Source: Labrys sedimenti
Lineage (GTDB): Bacteria; Pseudomonadota; Alphaproteobacteria; Rhizobiales; Labraceae
Length of the DNA stretch: 64,000 nt
Reading direction: 5' to 3'
Assembly (NCBI RefSeq): GCF_034424805.1
Contig: NZ_JAXOUF010000002.1
Location: 992,001 to 1,056,000, forward strand
Numbering within the stretch: the first letter of the stretch is position 1; every line of letters begins with the position of its first letter. The translations under genes were made by a program, and so were the position numbers. Below, one piece after another: positions 17,513 to 26,968 of the stretch. The notes below the pieces were generated by a model. The model searched no databases. It was given only the letters and a program-made list of their open reading frames with translations, and was not told the origin of the DNA.

Positions 17513-18128
17513 TCTCACCATCACCATAGACGACTGGACCGGACGCTACGGCCTCGCCGTTCCGCGCGGTGCGCTGGCGGCCATGGTCGGCCCCTCCGGC
17601 GGCGGTAAATCTACTTTGCTGCATGCCATTGCCGGTTTCGAAAAGCCGGAGAGCGGCAGGCTCAGCTTCGACGGGATCGATCTCCTGCCGCTGAAACCGG
17701 CCGACAGGCCGGTGGCCATCGTCTTCCAGGACCATAATCTCCTGCCCAACCTCACCGCCTTGCAGAACGCCGGTCTTGCCCTGTCGCCATCCCTTCGGCT
17801 CTCGGCGGCAGATCGCCAGGCCATCTCGGCGATGCTCGACCATGTCGATCTGGCCGGCATGGAAATGCGCCTGCCTTCAGAGCTCTCCGGTGGTCAACGC
17901 CAGCGTGTCGCGCTCGCGCGCGCCATGCTGACCACGCGCCCGCTGCTGCTGCTCGACGAACCGCTGACGGGGCTCGACCCCACCATGCGTGCCGACATGA
18001 TCGACCTCATCGATACGCTGCGTCGTGAGAAAAACCTGACCGTGCTGATGACCACGCATACGCCCGAGGATGTCGAGGGCAGGGCCGATCAGGTCATCAC
18101 GGTTGCAGATGGGCGGGTGGTCGCCTGA
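17496..18128 (+). CDS. thiQ: Thiamine ABC transporter, ATP-binding protein
   Basis: A 210-residue ABC ATPase: Walker A GPSGGGKST at residues 32-40, a Q-loop in VFQDHNLLP, signature LSGGQRQRVALARA, Walker B LLLLDEPL and the switch histidine in MTTHTPED. The short length without a C-terminal domain is normal for ThiQ. The ATG at 17496 follows GGAGG (17486-17490) inside the end of thiP; an in-frame start 108 bases upstream would overlap thiP far more and lacks family support. Confidence 0.95.
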   Translation: MLVVDNLTITIDDWTGRYGLAVPRGALAAMVGPSGGGKSTLLHAIAGFEKPESGRLSFDGIDLLPLKPADRPVAIVFQDHNLLPNLTALQNAGLALSPSLRLSAADRQAISAMLDHVDLAGMEMRLPSELSGGQRQRVALARAMLTTRPLLLLDEPLTGLDPTMRADMIDLIDTLRREKNLTVLMTTHTPEDVEGRADQVITVADGRVVA

Positions 18129-18183
18129 CAAGGCTTCGAACTCGGGGTAAAAGCTATTGAGTCGCTCGCTGTGGCGTCTTTTA

Positions 18184-18269
18184 CCTGGGAGCGCGGACGT
18201 CCTCGTCCGCTCTTGGAAACACTCCGCTTGCGGATAGGAAGAGCGGACGAGGACGTCCGCGCTCCCAGG
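18184..18269. repeat. 31-bp perfect inverted repeat
   Basis: Arms at 18184-18214 and 18239-18269 are exact reverse complements, built on gagcgcggacgtcctcgtcc, and enclose a 24-base spacer. It fills most of the gap between thiQ and the adenine deaminase gene. The element could end thiQ transcription as a long hairpin and is probably a dispersed repeat, since the length and perfection are far beyond a normal terminator and no T-run follows. Confidence 0.88.
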
Positions 18270-18290
18270 ACATTGGAAGGAATCGCCCGG

Positions 18291-19994
18291 ATGGACGCCC
18301 GTGAACTCGCCCGATTGATCGCCCAGGGGCGGGGCACCGAGCCGGCGGATCTGGTGATCAAGAATGTGCGCCTGCTCGACCTCGTCAGCGGCGATCTCAC
18401 CGAGACCGATATTGCCATCGGCGGGGACCGTATCGTGGGGACCTATGCCAGCTATCGCGGCCGGCGCGAGATCGACGGGCGCGGGCTCGTGGCGGTGCCC
18501 GGTTTCATCGACACGCATCTTCACGTCGAATCCTCGTTGGTCACCCCTTCCGAATTCGACCGCTGCGTCCTCCGGCATGGCGTGACCACGGCCATCTGTG
18601 ATCCACACGAGATTTCCAACGTGGTGGGCGCCGATGGCATCCGCTATTTTCTGGAAGCGGCCGGTGAGACGGCGTTGGACCTGCGCGTCCAGCTCTCGAG
18701 CTGCGTGCCCTCGACCCATCTGGAGACCGCCGGCGCAAGGCTCGAGGCTGCGGATCTCGCACCCTTCAAGAACCATCCCCGCGTGATCGGCCTTGCGGAG
18801 TTCATGAATTTTCCGGGCGTGATCAATGCCGATCCTGCCTGCCTCGCCAAGCTATTGCCGTTCCAGGACGGCCATATCGACGGCCATGCCCCGCTTCTCA
18901 TCGGCACGGATCTGAATGCCTATCTCACCGCCCGCATCCGTACCGACCATGAGACGACGACGGCCAGGGAAGGTCGGGAAAAGCTTGCCAAGGGCATGAC
19001 GCTGCTGATCCGGGAAGGCTCCGTTTCCAAGGACCTGCACGCCCTTGCCGAACTGATCACGGTGAGGAACTCGCCCTATCTCGCCTTCTGCACCGACGAC
19101 CGCAATCCCCTCGACATTGCCGAGGAGGGGCATCTCGATTTCATGATCCGCACCGCCATCGCCCTCGGCGCCGAGCCGCTGGCGGCCTATCGCACCGCGA
19201 CCCTGTCGGCGGCCATGGCTTTCGGCCTCAAGGATCGCGGCGTGATCGCGCCCGGCAAGCGGGCCGACATCGTGCTCATCGAGGATCTGGAGCATTGCGC
19301 CGTGCGCCAGGTGATCAGCGCCGGCCGGCTGGTGGAGGACGGCTTGTTCGAGGGGCGGACCCGCATTGCGCCGGTGGGGCTCGGCTCGATGAGGGCCCCT
19401 CGCGTTTCGGCGATCGATTTCCGCGTGCCGGCAAGCGGGCCGACCGGGCCGGTGATGGGCGTGGTGCCTGGCAAGATCATCACCGAGCATCTGAGATTGA
19501 GCCTGCCCTATGAGAACGGCCAGCGTAATATCGACCTCGACCAGGACGTGGTGAAGGTGGCCGTGGTCGAACGGCACGGTGTCAACGGCAATATCGGGCG
19601 GGGCTTCGTCAAGGGCTTCGGGTTGAAGCGGGGGGCGATCGCCTCCTCGGTAGGGCATGATTCGCACAATATCTGCGTGGTCGGCGCCGATGACGCCGAC
19701 ATGGCGCTGGCGGTCAACCGCCTCGGCGAGATCGGCGGTGGCTTCGTGGTGGCCCGAGATGGCGTCATCCTGGCCGAATTGGCACTGCCGGTGGCGGGCC
19801 TGATGAGCCTGCTGACTTTCGAGGAAGTGCGAGACCGCCTGATTCCGCTGCGCGCGGCAGCCAAATCCCTTGGTGTCACCCTGGCCGAACCCTTCCTGCA
19901 GGTCGCATTCCTACCCTTGCCGGTCATCCCCCATCTCAAGATCACCGACAGGGGCATGGTCGACGTCGATCGCTTCGAATTGATAACCGCTTGA
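18291..19994 (+). CDS. ade: Adenine deaminase
   Basis: A 567-residue amidohydrolase that converts adenine to hypoxanthine and ammonia. The metal-binding HLH at residues 76-78 sits in GFIDTHLHVESS, followed by GVTTAICDPHEISNVVG, DGHIDGHAPLL, and a C-terminal segment with SVGHDSHNICVVG, all characteristic of bacterial adenine deaminase. The ATG at 18291 follows a GGAAGGAA site. A longer open frame would run back through the inverted repeat and is rejected. It probably has its own promoter, because the repeat separates it from thiQ. Confidence 0.95.
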   Translation: MDARELARLIAQGRGTEPADLVIKNVRLLDLVSGDLTETDIAIGGDRIVGTYASYRGRREIDGRGLVAVPGFIDTHLHVESSLVTPSEFDRCVLRHGVTTAICDPHEISNVVGADGIRYFLEAAGETALDLRVQLSSCVPSTHLETAGARLEAADLAPFKNHPRVIGLAEFMNFPGVINADPACLAKLLPFQDGHIDGHAPLLIGTDLNAYLTARIRTDHETTTAREGREKLAKGMTLLIREGSVSKDLHALAELITVRNSPYLAFCTDDRNPLDIAEEGHLDFMIRTAIALGAEPLAAYRTATLSAAMAFGLKDRGVIAPGKRADIVLIEDLEHCAVRQVISAGRLVEDGLFEGRTRIAPVGLGSMRAPRVSAIDFRVPASGPTGPVMGVVPGKIITEHLRLSLPYENGQRNIDLDQDVVKVAVVERHGVNGNIGRGFVKGFGLKRGAIASSVGHDSHNICVVGADDADMALAVNRLGEIGGGFVVARDGVILAELALPVAGLMSLLTFEEVRDRLIPLRAAAKSLGVTLAEPFLQVAFLPLPVIPHLKITDRGMVDVDRFELITA

Positions 19995-20181
19995 GTCATG
20001 GTCTCGACGGTGCTGCATCTGCGTTCTACACCTGCCGCTCATGCAGTATTTCGGAATCAGTTTCCGGCTAAAAACTTTTGTGATTTGAATAGAAGAATTC
20101 AACGCACAACGGTGCACCAAGCCAATTTTAGAATAAAAGTGCTTTTCTAATCGAAACGCACTTCGATTTAGAGTACCCGCG

Positions 20182-20778
20182 ATGAAAATCCTCGTCGTTT
20201 ATTGCCATCCTTGTTCGGAGAGCTTTGGCGCCTCGATCCGGGATACCGCCCTGCGCGCTCTCGGCAAGGCGGGGCATGAGGTCCGCCTGATCGACCTCTA
20301 TGCGCAAGGTTTCAATCCGGTGATGAGCGCAGAGGAAAGGCGCGGCTATCATGAGCCGGGCAGCAATGAGGCGCCCGTGGCCGAGCATCTGGCGCAGCTG
20401 CGCTGGTGCGAGGGGCTCATCTTCATTCATCCCACCTGGTGGTATGGACCGCCGGCAATGCTCAAGGGCTGGCTCGAACGGGTCTGGGTGCCGCACGCCA
20501 CCTTCACCATGCCTGAAAACGGCAAGGCGATCGGCCCGGTGCTGACACAGATCCGCCTGCTGGGCGTCATCTCCACATTGGGATCGCCCTGGTGGTGGTG
20601 GACCTTGTTCATGAAGGCGCCTGGACGCAATATTCTTCTGCGTGGCCTGAAAAGCCTTTGCGCTCCGCGTTGCCGCACGATGTGGCTGGCACTGCACCGT
20701 CTCGACGAAACCACCGAAAAGCAGCGCCGCTACTTTCTTTCGAAGGTCGAGAAGAGGCTGGCATCTCTCAAGAATTGA
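20182..20778 (+). CDS. NAD(P)H-dependent oxidoreductase, flavodoxin-like fold
   Basis: A 198-residue protein of the NQO/MdaB-type flavodoxin fold. It begins MKILVVYCHPCSESF, the FMN/FAD phosphate-binding loop, and has HPTWWYGPPAMLKGW, typical of two-electron quinone reductases and KefF-like proteins, then GVISTLGSPWWWW. It probably reduces quinones or nitro compounds; the true substrate is unknown. The 187 bases upstream are clearly AT-rich compared with the surroundings and contain the gene's promoter region, but I cannot place -35/-10 boxes with confidence. Confidence 0.88.
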   Translation: MKILVVYCHPCSESFGASIRDTALRALGKAGHEVRLIDLYAQGFNPVMSAEERRGYHEPGSNEAPVAEHLAQLRWCEGLIFIHPTWWYGPPAMLKGWLERVWVPHATFTMPENGKAIGPVLTQIRLLGVISTLGSPWWWWTLFMKAPGRNILLRGLKSLCAPRCRTMWLALHRLDETTEKQRRYFLSKVEKRLASLKN

Positions 20779-21015
20779 GAAGGGCCGGAAGGTGGTTTCG
20801 CAGAATGTTGGGAGGATATTTGAGCAATTCTAAACACGGGGTCGGTTGACGCAGATGCGACCCGGGCGGTGGAATTGCCCACGAGCTCTGCTGAAAGATC
20901 CGCAAAGACCGAGTTTTGCCAAGTTTGTGTAAGAAGAACGGATATTCTCACCCTTCGGACTTGACTCAGGCAGCAGCCTATTGTCTCAACGCGCCGTCTC
21001 AAACGGGGTTCTTGC

Positions 21016-21960
21016 ATGAGTATCGCCTTCACGTTTCCCGGCCAGGGAAGCCAAAGCGTGGGTATGGGCAAGGCGCTTGCCGATGCCTTTCCCGTGGCCC
21101 GCGCCGTCTTCGACGAGATCGATGCTGCGCTTGGCCAGAAGCTGACGGCCGTGATCTGGGATGGCCCGGAGAACGACCTCACGCTTACGGAGAACGCCCA
21201 GCCGGCGCTGATGGCCGTCTCCCTGGCAGCCTTCCGCGTGCTGCAGGACGAGGCCGGCCTCGATCTCAAGAAACATGCCAGCTTCGTCGCCGGCCATTCG
21301 CTCGGCGAATATTCGGCCCTGGCCGCTTCCGGCGCGTTGACGATTGCGGACACGGCTCGCCTGCTGCGCATCCGCGGCCGGGCCATGCAGGCGGCGACGC
21401 CGGTGGGCACCGGCGCCATGGCGGCGCTTCTTGGCCTCGATTACGAGCAGGCGGTGGCCGTGGCCGCCGAGGCTGCGCAGGGCGAGGTTTGCCAGGCCGC
21501 CAACGACAATGCTCCGGGCCAGGTCGTCATTTCTGGCACCAAGGCGGCTGTCGAGCGGGCGGTGGAGATTGCCAAGGGCAAGGGAGTCAAGCGCGCCATC
21601 CTCCTGCCGGTTTCCGCTCCCTTCCATTGCGCCTTGATGCAACCGGCTGCCGAGGCCATGGCCGAGGCGCTCGAGAAAGTCGCCATCGCGGCGCCGGTCG
21701 TGCCTCTGGTTGCCAATGTCCTTGCCCAGCCGATCTCGGATCCTTCCGAGATCCGCCGCCGCCTCGTCGAGCAGGTGACGGGAACCGTTCGCTGGCGTGA
21801 AAGCGTCGAATATCTTGCCGGGGCCGGTGTCACCAAGCTGGTGGAAGTCGGCTCCGGAAAGGTTCTGAGCGGGCTGGTCAGGCGCATAGCCTCCGGCGTA
21901 GAAGCGGTAAGCATTGGCACACCGGACGACGTAGCGGCATTCGCGCCAACCCTGCGATGA
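21016..21960 (+). CDS. fabD: Malonyl-CoA:ACP transacylase
   Basis: A 314-residue acyltransferase with the oxyanion motif GQGSQ at residues 9-13 and the nucleophile S95 in GHSLGEYSA. The later arginine and histidine of the active site fall in LRIRGRAMQ and in VSAPFHCALM. FabD loads malonyl groups onto acyl carrier protein, the entry step for chain extension. It heads the fabD-fabG-acpP-fabF run usual in Hyphomicrobiales. A hairpin 13 bases after the stop separates it from fabG. Confidence 0.96.
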   Translation: MSIAFTFPGQGSQSVGMGKALADAFPVARAVFDEIDAALGQKLTAVIWDGPENDLTLTENAQPALMAVSLAAFRVLQDEAGLDLKKHASFVAGHSLGEYSALAASGALTIADTARLLRIRGRAMQAATPVGTGAMAALLGLDYEQAVAVAAEAAQGEVCQAANDNAPGQVVISGTKAAVERAVEIAKGKGVKRAILLPVSAPFHCALMQPAAEAMAEALEKVAIAAPVVPLVANVLAQPISDPSEIRRRLVEQVTGTVRWRESVEYLAGAGVTKLVEVGSGKVLSGLVRRIASGVEAVSIGTPDDVAAFAPTLR

Positions 21961-21972
21961 AAGGACCCACGG

Positions 21973-21994
21973 CCACCCGCCCGACAGCGGGTGG
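21973..21994 (+). terminator. Hairpin after fabD
   Basis: A perfect 8-bp GC stem (ccacccgc/gcgggtgg) with a six-base loop follows the fabD stop, then a short tcattt. It could act as a partial terminator or transcript-end stabiliser between fabD and fabG. Confidence 0.55.
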
Positions 21995-22064
21995 TCATTT
22001 CGGGTGAGGATAAACAATAAAGGGTGCGCCCGCAGCGGCCGGCAGCACTCGATTGGGGATGACG

Positions 22065-22802
22065 ATGTTCGACCTTACTGGCAAGATAGCCCTGGTGACC
22101 GGAGCCACGGGTGGAATTGGAGCGGCCATCGCCGCATCGCTGCATCGCCAGGGTGCCACGGTGGCGCTCTCCGGTACCCGCAAGGCGGTGTTGAAGGAAC
22201 TGGCGGCCAAGCTCGGTGACCGTGCCCATGTCTTTGCCTGCGACCTGACCGACAAGGAGCAGCTCGGCGCACTGGTCCCGAGTGTCGAGGCGGCTCTCGG
22301 CCAACTGGACATCCTGGTCAACAATGCCGGCTTCACCCGCGACAATCTGATGCTGCGCATGAAGGACGAGGATTGGGACAGCGTCATCGCCGTCAATCTC
22401 TCGGCTGCCTTCCATTTGTCGCGGGCCGCGGTGAAGGGAATGCTGAAGCGCCGCACCGGCCGCATCATCAATATCGCCTCGCTTTCCGGCGTCATCGGCA
22501 ATCCCGGCCAGACCAACTATGCCGCCTCAAAGGCCGGCCTGGTCGGCATGTCCAAGTCGCTGGCGCACGAGGTCGCGAGCCGCGGAATCACCGTCAATTG
22601 CATCGCGCCGGGCTTCATTGAAACGGCGATGACGGATGCCCTCAACGAAAAGCAAATGGAACCGATCCTTGCCGCGATCCCCGTGCATCGGCTCGGTCAT
22701 GTCGACGAGATTGCGGCGGCAGCCGTTTACCTTGCCTCTTCGGAGGCTGCCTATACCACCGGGCAAACTTTGAATATTAACGGCGGAATGGCAATGATTT
22801 GA
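22065..22802 (+). CDS. fabG: 3-oxoacyl-ACP reductase
   Basis: A 245-residue SDR with the NADPH motif TGATGGIG (12-19), NNAG, and catalytic S139, Y152 and K156 (NYAASK). FabG reduces 3-oxoacyl-ACP to 3-hydroxyacyl-ACP in type II fatty-acid synthesis. Starting at ATG 22065 gives the standard 245 residues (MFDLTGK) and a six-base spacing from GGGG at 22055-22058. The ATG at 22059 would abut that site. Confidence 0.96.
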   Translation: MFDLTGKIALVTGATGGIGAAIAASLHRQGATVALSGTRKAVLKELAAKLGDRAHVFACDLTDKEQLGALVPSVEAALGQLDILVNNAGFTRDNLMLRMKDEDWDSVIAVNLSAAFHLSRAAVKGMLKRRTGRIINIASLSGVIGNPGQTNYAASKAGLVGMSKSLAHEVASRGITVNCIAPGFIETAMTDALNEKQMEPILAAIPVHRLGHVDEIAAAAVYLASSEAAYTTGQTLNINGGMAMI

Positions 22803-23046
22803 ACGAGTTAAGCGTCAATTCCACAGTGATTTCCACTGACGGGATGCCCGCTGGCAATGGCATTTGAAGTGTGTTAATCACCGCCGAGGGACATTCCGGT
22901 GGCCCCTACGAATGTGATTGTCCGGGATAACTGGAGGTCAATCGAAGGATTGGCCCCGGCTCAAGGAACTATCCAAACACCGACCGCCCCACCGGCGGCG
23001 GAATAAAGTGCCGGCAGGCAGTCTTGGTTTATCAAAGGAACGAAAA

Positions 23047-23283
23047 ATGAGCGATATCGCAGACCGCGTGAAGAAGATCGTGGTTGAACACCTCGGCGTC
23101 GATCCGGACAAGGTCACCGAGAATGCGAGCTTCATCGACGATCTGGGCGCTGACTCGCTCGACACGGTTGAGCTGGTCATGGCTTTCGAGGAAGAGTTCA
23201 ACTGTGAAATCCCCGACGATGCCGCAGAGACGATTCTGACTGTCGGCGATGCCGTCAAGTTCCTGACCAAGGCTACGGCCTGA
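23047..23283 (+). CDS. acpP: Acyl carrier protein
   Basis: A 78-residue acidic protein with the phosphopantetheine attachment serine S37 in GADSLDTVELVM. Length and sequence are those of the primary fatty-acid ACP. The ATG at 23047 follows AAAGGAA (23035-23041); an open frame upstream is ignored because it is not ACP-like. The 244 bases between fabG and acpP leave room for a separate promoter, as expected for a very highly expressed protein, and a GAAA-loop hairpin follows the stop. Confidence 0.98.
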   Translation: MSDIADRVKKIVVEHLGVDPDKVTENASFIDDLGADSLDTVELVMAFEEEFNCEIPDDAAETILTVGDAVKFLTKATA

Positions 23284-23287
23284 GACG

Positions 23288-23311
23288 ATCGGGGAGCGAA
23301 AGCTCCCCGAT
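23288..23311 (+). terminator. Hairpin terminator after acpP
   Basis: A perfect 10-bp stem (atcggggagc/gctccccgat) closed by a GAAA tetraloop begins four bases after the acpP stop. There is no long T-run, so it may stabilise the acpP transcript end rather than stop polymerase fully. Confidence 0.7.
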
Positions 23312-23538
23312 ATCCATCCATCGACCGGCCGGGGGACGAGATTGCATCATTGCCGGCAACCCTGGAGTGACAGCGGGCATAGCGGCTGCCAGTTCAGCGT
23401 AACGGCAATGCGTTCGAGGCATTGGATGGGCAGCTCTCAGGGCGCCTGCATTTCAATGCCCGCCTTGCGCCAGGCAATTTTGCGATCAAACGGGTTTGAG
23501 TAGCCGGGGAGGGCGATTCCCCGGCCTTTGGAGGTTCT

Positions 23539-24798
23539 ATGAGGCGCGTTGTCGTAACTGGTCTCGGCATGGTCAACCCGATGGGTGGCGATGTCGAAAC
23601 ATCGTGGTCCAATCTCCTTGCGAGCAAAAGCGGCATCGTCAAGATCGACCGTTTCGAGACGGAGGATCTCAAGGCGCGCATTGCCGGCCTCATTCCGCAG
23701 GGCGATGGCAGCAACGGCACCTATAATCCCGATCAGTGGATGGAGCCCAAGGAGCAGCGCAAGGTCGACGACTTCATCGTCTTCGCCATGGCCGCGGCTA
23801 CCCAGGCTCTCGACGACGCCGGCTGGCATCCCGCCTCGCAGAAGGACCAGGAAGAAACCGGCGTCCTGATCGGTTCGGGCATCGGCGGCCTGCAGGGCAT
23901 CGAGGATGCCGCGATCACGCTTCGCGATCGCGGTCCCGGCCGCATCTCTCCCTTCTTCATTCCCGGTCGCCTGATCAACCTAGCCGGCGGCCAGGTCTCG
24001 ATCCGCCACGGCCTGAAAGGGCCGAACCACGCAGTGGTCACGGCCTGCTCGACCGGTGCGCATGCCATTGGCGATGCCGCCCGCCTGATTGCGCTTGGCG
24101 ATGCCGAGGTGATGGTGGCCGGCGGCACCGAATCCCCGGTCTGCCGTCTCGCCCTTGCGGGCTTTGCCGCGTGTCGCGCGTTGTCGACCGGCTTCAACGA
24201 CGAGCCGACCCGCGCCTCGCGCCCCTATGACCGCGATCGCGACGGTTTCGTCATGGGCGAGGGCGCCGGCTGCGTGGTGCTCGAAGAGTATGGTCACGCC
24301 AAGGCGCGTGGCGCCAAGATCTATGCCGAAGTCATCGGCTATGGCCTTTCGGGCGATGCCTATCACATCACAGCGCCGTCCGAGGACGGCGACGGCGCCT
24401 TCCGCAGCATGCAGATGGCAGTGAAGCGGGCAGGCATCTCCGTCGGCGAGATCGACTACATCAACGCCCACGGCACCTCGACCATGGCGGACACGATCGA
24501 GCTCGGCGCCGTCCAGCGCCTGCTCGGCAATGCGTCCGCGACGGCCTCGATGTCGTCGACCAAATCGGCGACCGGCCATCTGCTCGGCGCTGCCGGTGCG
24601 ATCGAAGCGATCTTCTCGATCCTGGCCCTTCGCGACCAGATCGTGCCGCCCACCATCAATCTGGAGAATCCCGAAGTGGAGACACCGATCGATCTGGTGC
24701 CGTTGCAGGCGCGCAAGCGCGAGGTGAATGTAGTGCTCTCCAATTCCTTTGGCTTCGGCGGCACCAACGCGTCCTTGATCCTGCGCAAGGCCGACTGA
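23539..24798 (+). CDS. fabF: 3-oxoacyl-ACP synthase II
   Basis: A 419-residue ketosynthase with the Cys-His-His triad: C170 in TACSTGAHA, H311 in NAHGTST and H347 in KSATGHLLGAAG. The glycine-rich end NSFGFGGTNASLI is also standard. FabF condenses malonyl-ACP with acyl-ACP in chain elongation. It follows acpP by 255 bases, in the expected order. The GAGG site at 23528-23531 fits the ATG at 23539. Confidence 0.97.
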   Translation: MRRVVVTGLGMVNPMGGDVETSWSNLLASKSGIVKIDRFETEDLKARIAGLIPQGDGSNGTYNPDQWMEPKEQRKVDDFIVFAMAAATQALDDAGWHPASQKDQEETGVLIGSGIGGLQGIEDAAITLRDRGPGRISPFFIPGRLINLAGGQVSIRHGLKGPNHAVVTACSTGAHAIGDAARLIALGDAEVMVAGGTESPVCRLALAGFAACRALSTGFNDEPTRASRPYDRDRDGFVMGEGAGCVVLEEYGHAKARGAKIYAEVIGYGLSGDAYHITAPSEDGDGAFRSMQMAVKRAGISVGEIDYINAHGTSTMADTIELGAVQRLLGNASATASMSSTKSATGHLLGAAGAIEAIFSILALRDQIVPPTINLENPEVETPIDLVPLQARKREVNVVLSNSFGFGGTNASLILRKAD

Positions 24799-25271
24799 TC
24801 CGCCGCCCGAGCAAGGTGCGTTCAGGCATGAACGCGCTTTGCTCGGGTTCCTTGTTTCCGAGCCCATCCAACCGGATTGGCTCGAGCGTCCTTGCGGTTC
24901 CTGGTACTTCCAAGAAATCGCAAGACGCCTGGCCCATGGCAGGCATGGGGAACCGGCCGGCATTTCTGCCATATTCGCAGGGCATGTCCGCTGGGATAGG
25001 GGTGTACGGCCTCCGGTTTCGGCAATCGGAGGTCGCCTTATTGTTCGTATTTTGATGCATTTTCGCCGAAACACATTGGTATTTGTGTGGCAAAGCGCGT
25101 TTTGGCAAAGGCAGTCTTTTGCTCTAACTCTCTGTTTCGACGCGTTTTTGTGATTCTTGGCGATTCTGTGGGAACACAGGGCGCCTCAGGCATGGCACAA
25201 TAGATCCGCCAGTTGCCAGGTTCTGCGGCCAGTGGCCGAGGCGGGCAAATATGTAGGCGTACGAGGTTTCT
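24799..25271. other. Gene-free gap between fabF and mltG with small palindromes
   Basis: I see no credible gene in these 473 bases. They hold a hairpin at 24818-24835 (gcgttca/tgaacgc), similar to ones at 48946-48962 and 49502-49518, and a motif at 25122-25155 (ctctaactctctgtttcgac) that nearly repeats at 48726-48756. The stretch 25040-25160 is AT-rich and may hold the mltG promoter. Confidence 0.6.
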
Positions 25272-26807
25272 ATGGTCGATGATCGGGATGATTCGGGACT
25301 AGCGAACGAACGCTCGCGCTCCTTCGGGAAAGGTGCTGCCGGCTCGCGCGGATCCCGCAACATGATCCAGCCCGATGCCGTCGCCAAGCCGCCGACACGT
25401 TCGAGCACGGTGCGAAATCCCTTCGTGGTTGCAGGCAATGCCGTCTTCGTCTTGTTGATGCTGATCGCCATCGGTGGCTATTTCGGTCTGCGCCAGTTCA
25501 CCTCGCCCGGGCCGCTCTCGGAAGCCAAGACGGTCTATGTGCCCAAGGGCAGTGGCCGCGACGAGATTGCCGACTCCCTCGAGCGCCAGGGCGTCATCGA
25601 CAGTGCCACCATCTTCACCACCGGTGCATTGATACTTGGACATAGCAATCTCAAGGCCGGCGAATACGCCTTCAAGCCCGGCGCCTCGATGTATGACGTC
25701 ATGAACATCCTGGTGGACGGCAAGGTGATCCAGCATTCGATCACCATACCCGAAGGCCTCACCAGCCAGATGATCATCGACCGGCTGAACCAGGACGACC
25801 TGCTCACGGGCGATGCCCCGCCGGTGCCGCCGGAAGGTGCACTGCTGCCCGATACCTACAAATATGAGCGCGGCACCACCCGTTCGGCCATGGTACGCAA
25901 GATGCAGGAAGAGCAGAAGGCGCTGGTCGATCAGATCTGGAAGCAGCGCGCCGCCAATTTGCCGCTGAAGAGCCCGGCGGAAATGGTGACGCTCGCCTCG
26001 ATCGTCGAGAAGGAGACGGGCCAGGCGGATGAGCGCCCCCATGTCGCCAGCGTCTTTATCAACAGGCTGCAGAAGAACATGCGCCTGCAGTCCGATCCGA
26101 CCGTGATCTACGGCATGGTCGGTGGCAAGGGTAAGCTCGACAGGGCGCTGACCAGCGCCGATCTTTCGCAGCCGACGCGCTTCAACACCTACACCATCAC
26201 CGGCCTGCCGCCGTCTCCCATTGCCAATCCCGGCAAGGCCGCCATGCAGGCCGTGGCGACACCCTTGGCGACCAAGGATCTCTATTTCGTCGCCGATGGC
26301 ACGGGCGGGCACGCCTTTGCCCCGACTCTGGACGAGCACAACAAGAATGTCGCCAAATGGCGGCAGTTCCAGCAGCAGGGTGGTAACGTCCCTGCCGCGC
26401 CGCCCCAGCCGACACCTGCGCCGGCTCCGGCACCGGACAATGCCGCCGCGACGCCGGCGCCGGCGCCTGCCCCAGCCGAGGCCCCTGCAGCCAAGCCGCC
26501 GGCCAAGCCCTGCAAGAAGGGCAGTAAGGCCTGCAAGCAGCAGACCGAGGCCGAGGCCCCGGCTGCCTCTACGCCGCCGCCGGTACCAACACCTGCACCC
26601 GCAGCTGCTCCGTCGCCCGCAGCCGATATCCCATTGCCTGTCCCGTCGGCGCCTCCGGCGGCAGAGACGCCGGCCGCTCCCAATGCAGACCCGGCCCAGG
26701 CTGCCAAGCCCAAGAAGGGTGGCTTTGACGATCCTGTCGCCAATACCAACCATGACCCGCTGCTCGACAAGACCTTCGATCTGAACTCGCCGCAGTCGGT
26801 GCAATAG
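25272..26807 (+). CDS. mltG: Endolytic murein transglycosylase with Pro/Ala-rich tail
   Basis: A 511-residue membrane-anchored lytic transglycosylase. One membrane helix (about residues 49-71) follows a 48-residue cytoplasmic head. The YceG/MltG domain has the catalytic glutamate in LASIVEKETG (E246 or E248), then VASVFINRL and LQSDPTVIYG. MltG cuts nascent glycan strands in the periplasm and is thought to set their length. The last 130 residues or so (from about 375) form a low-complexity Pro/Ala tail with a short lysine/cysteine block (KPCKKGSKACKQ) in the middle. The core is family standard; the tail is an accessory feature. Confidence 0.94.
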   Translation: MVDDRDDSGLANERSRSFGKGAAGSRGSRNMIQPDAVAKPPTRSSTVRNPFVVAGNAVFVLLMLIAIGGYFGLRQFTSPGPLSEAKTVYVPKGSGRDEIADSLERQGVIDSATIFTTGALILGHSNLKAGEYAFKPGASMYDVMNILVDGKVIQHSITIPEGLTSQMIIDRLNQDDLLTGDAPPVPPEGALLPDTYKYERGTTRSAMVRKMQEEQKALVDQIWKQRAANLPLKSPAEMVTLASIVEKETGQADERPHVASVFINRLQKNMRLQSDPTVIYGMVGGKGKLDRALTSADLSQPTRFNTYTITGLPPSPIANPGKAAMQAVATPLATKDLYFVADGTGGHAFAPTLDEHNKNVAKWRQFQQQGGNVPAAPPQPTPAPAPAPDNAAATPAPAPAPAEAPAAKPPAKPCKKGSKACKQQTEAEAPAASTPPPVPTPAPAAAPSPAADIPLPVPSAPPAAETPAAPNADPAQAAKPKKGGFDDPVANTNHDPLLDKTFDLNSPQSVQ

Positions 26808-26968
26808 GCTGGCTGCGTGCGAGCCGCTTGAGCGCGGAGCCGCGGGGCTCTATCTTCTGTCAGGCTTATTCGACGCGCCCGCGGCGCATCGGGAGCGAGC
26901 GCTCAGTTCCGGTTGCCGGTGAAATCCATCCGGTCGGATGCTGAAATCACTGTATGGAACATTGGAAG

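Noticed and set aside
18171..18290. N-terminal extension of adenine deaminase through the inverted repeat
   Set aside because: The extension encodes repeat-derived residues, while ATG 18291 has a good ribosome site and gives the family N-terminus.
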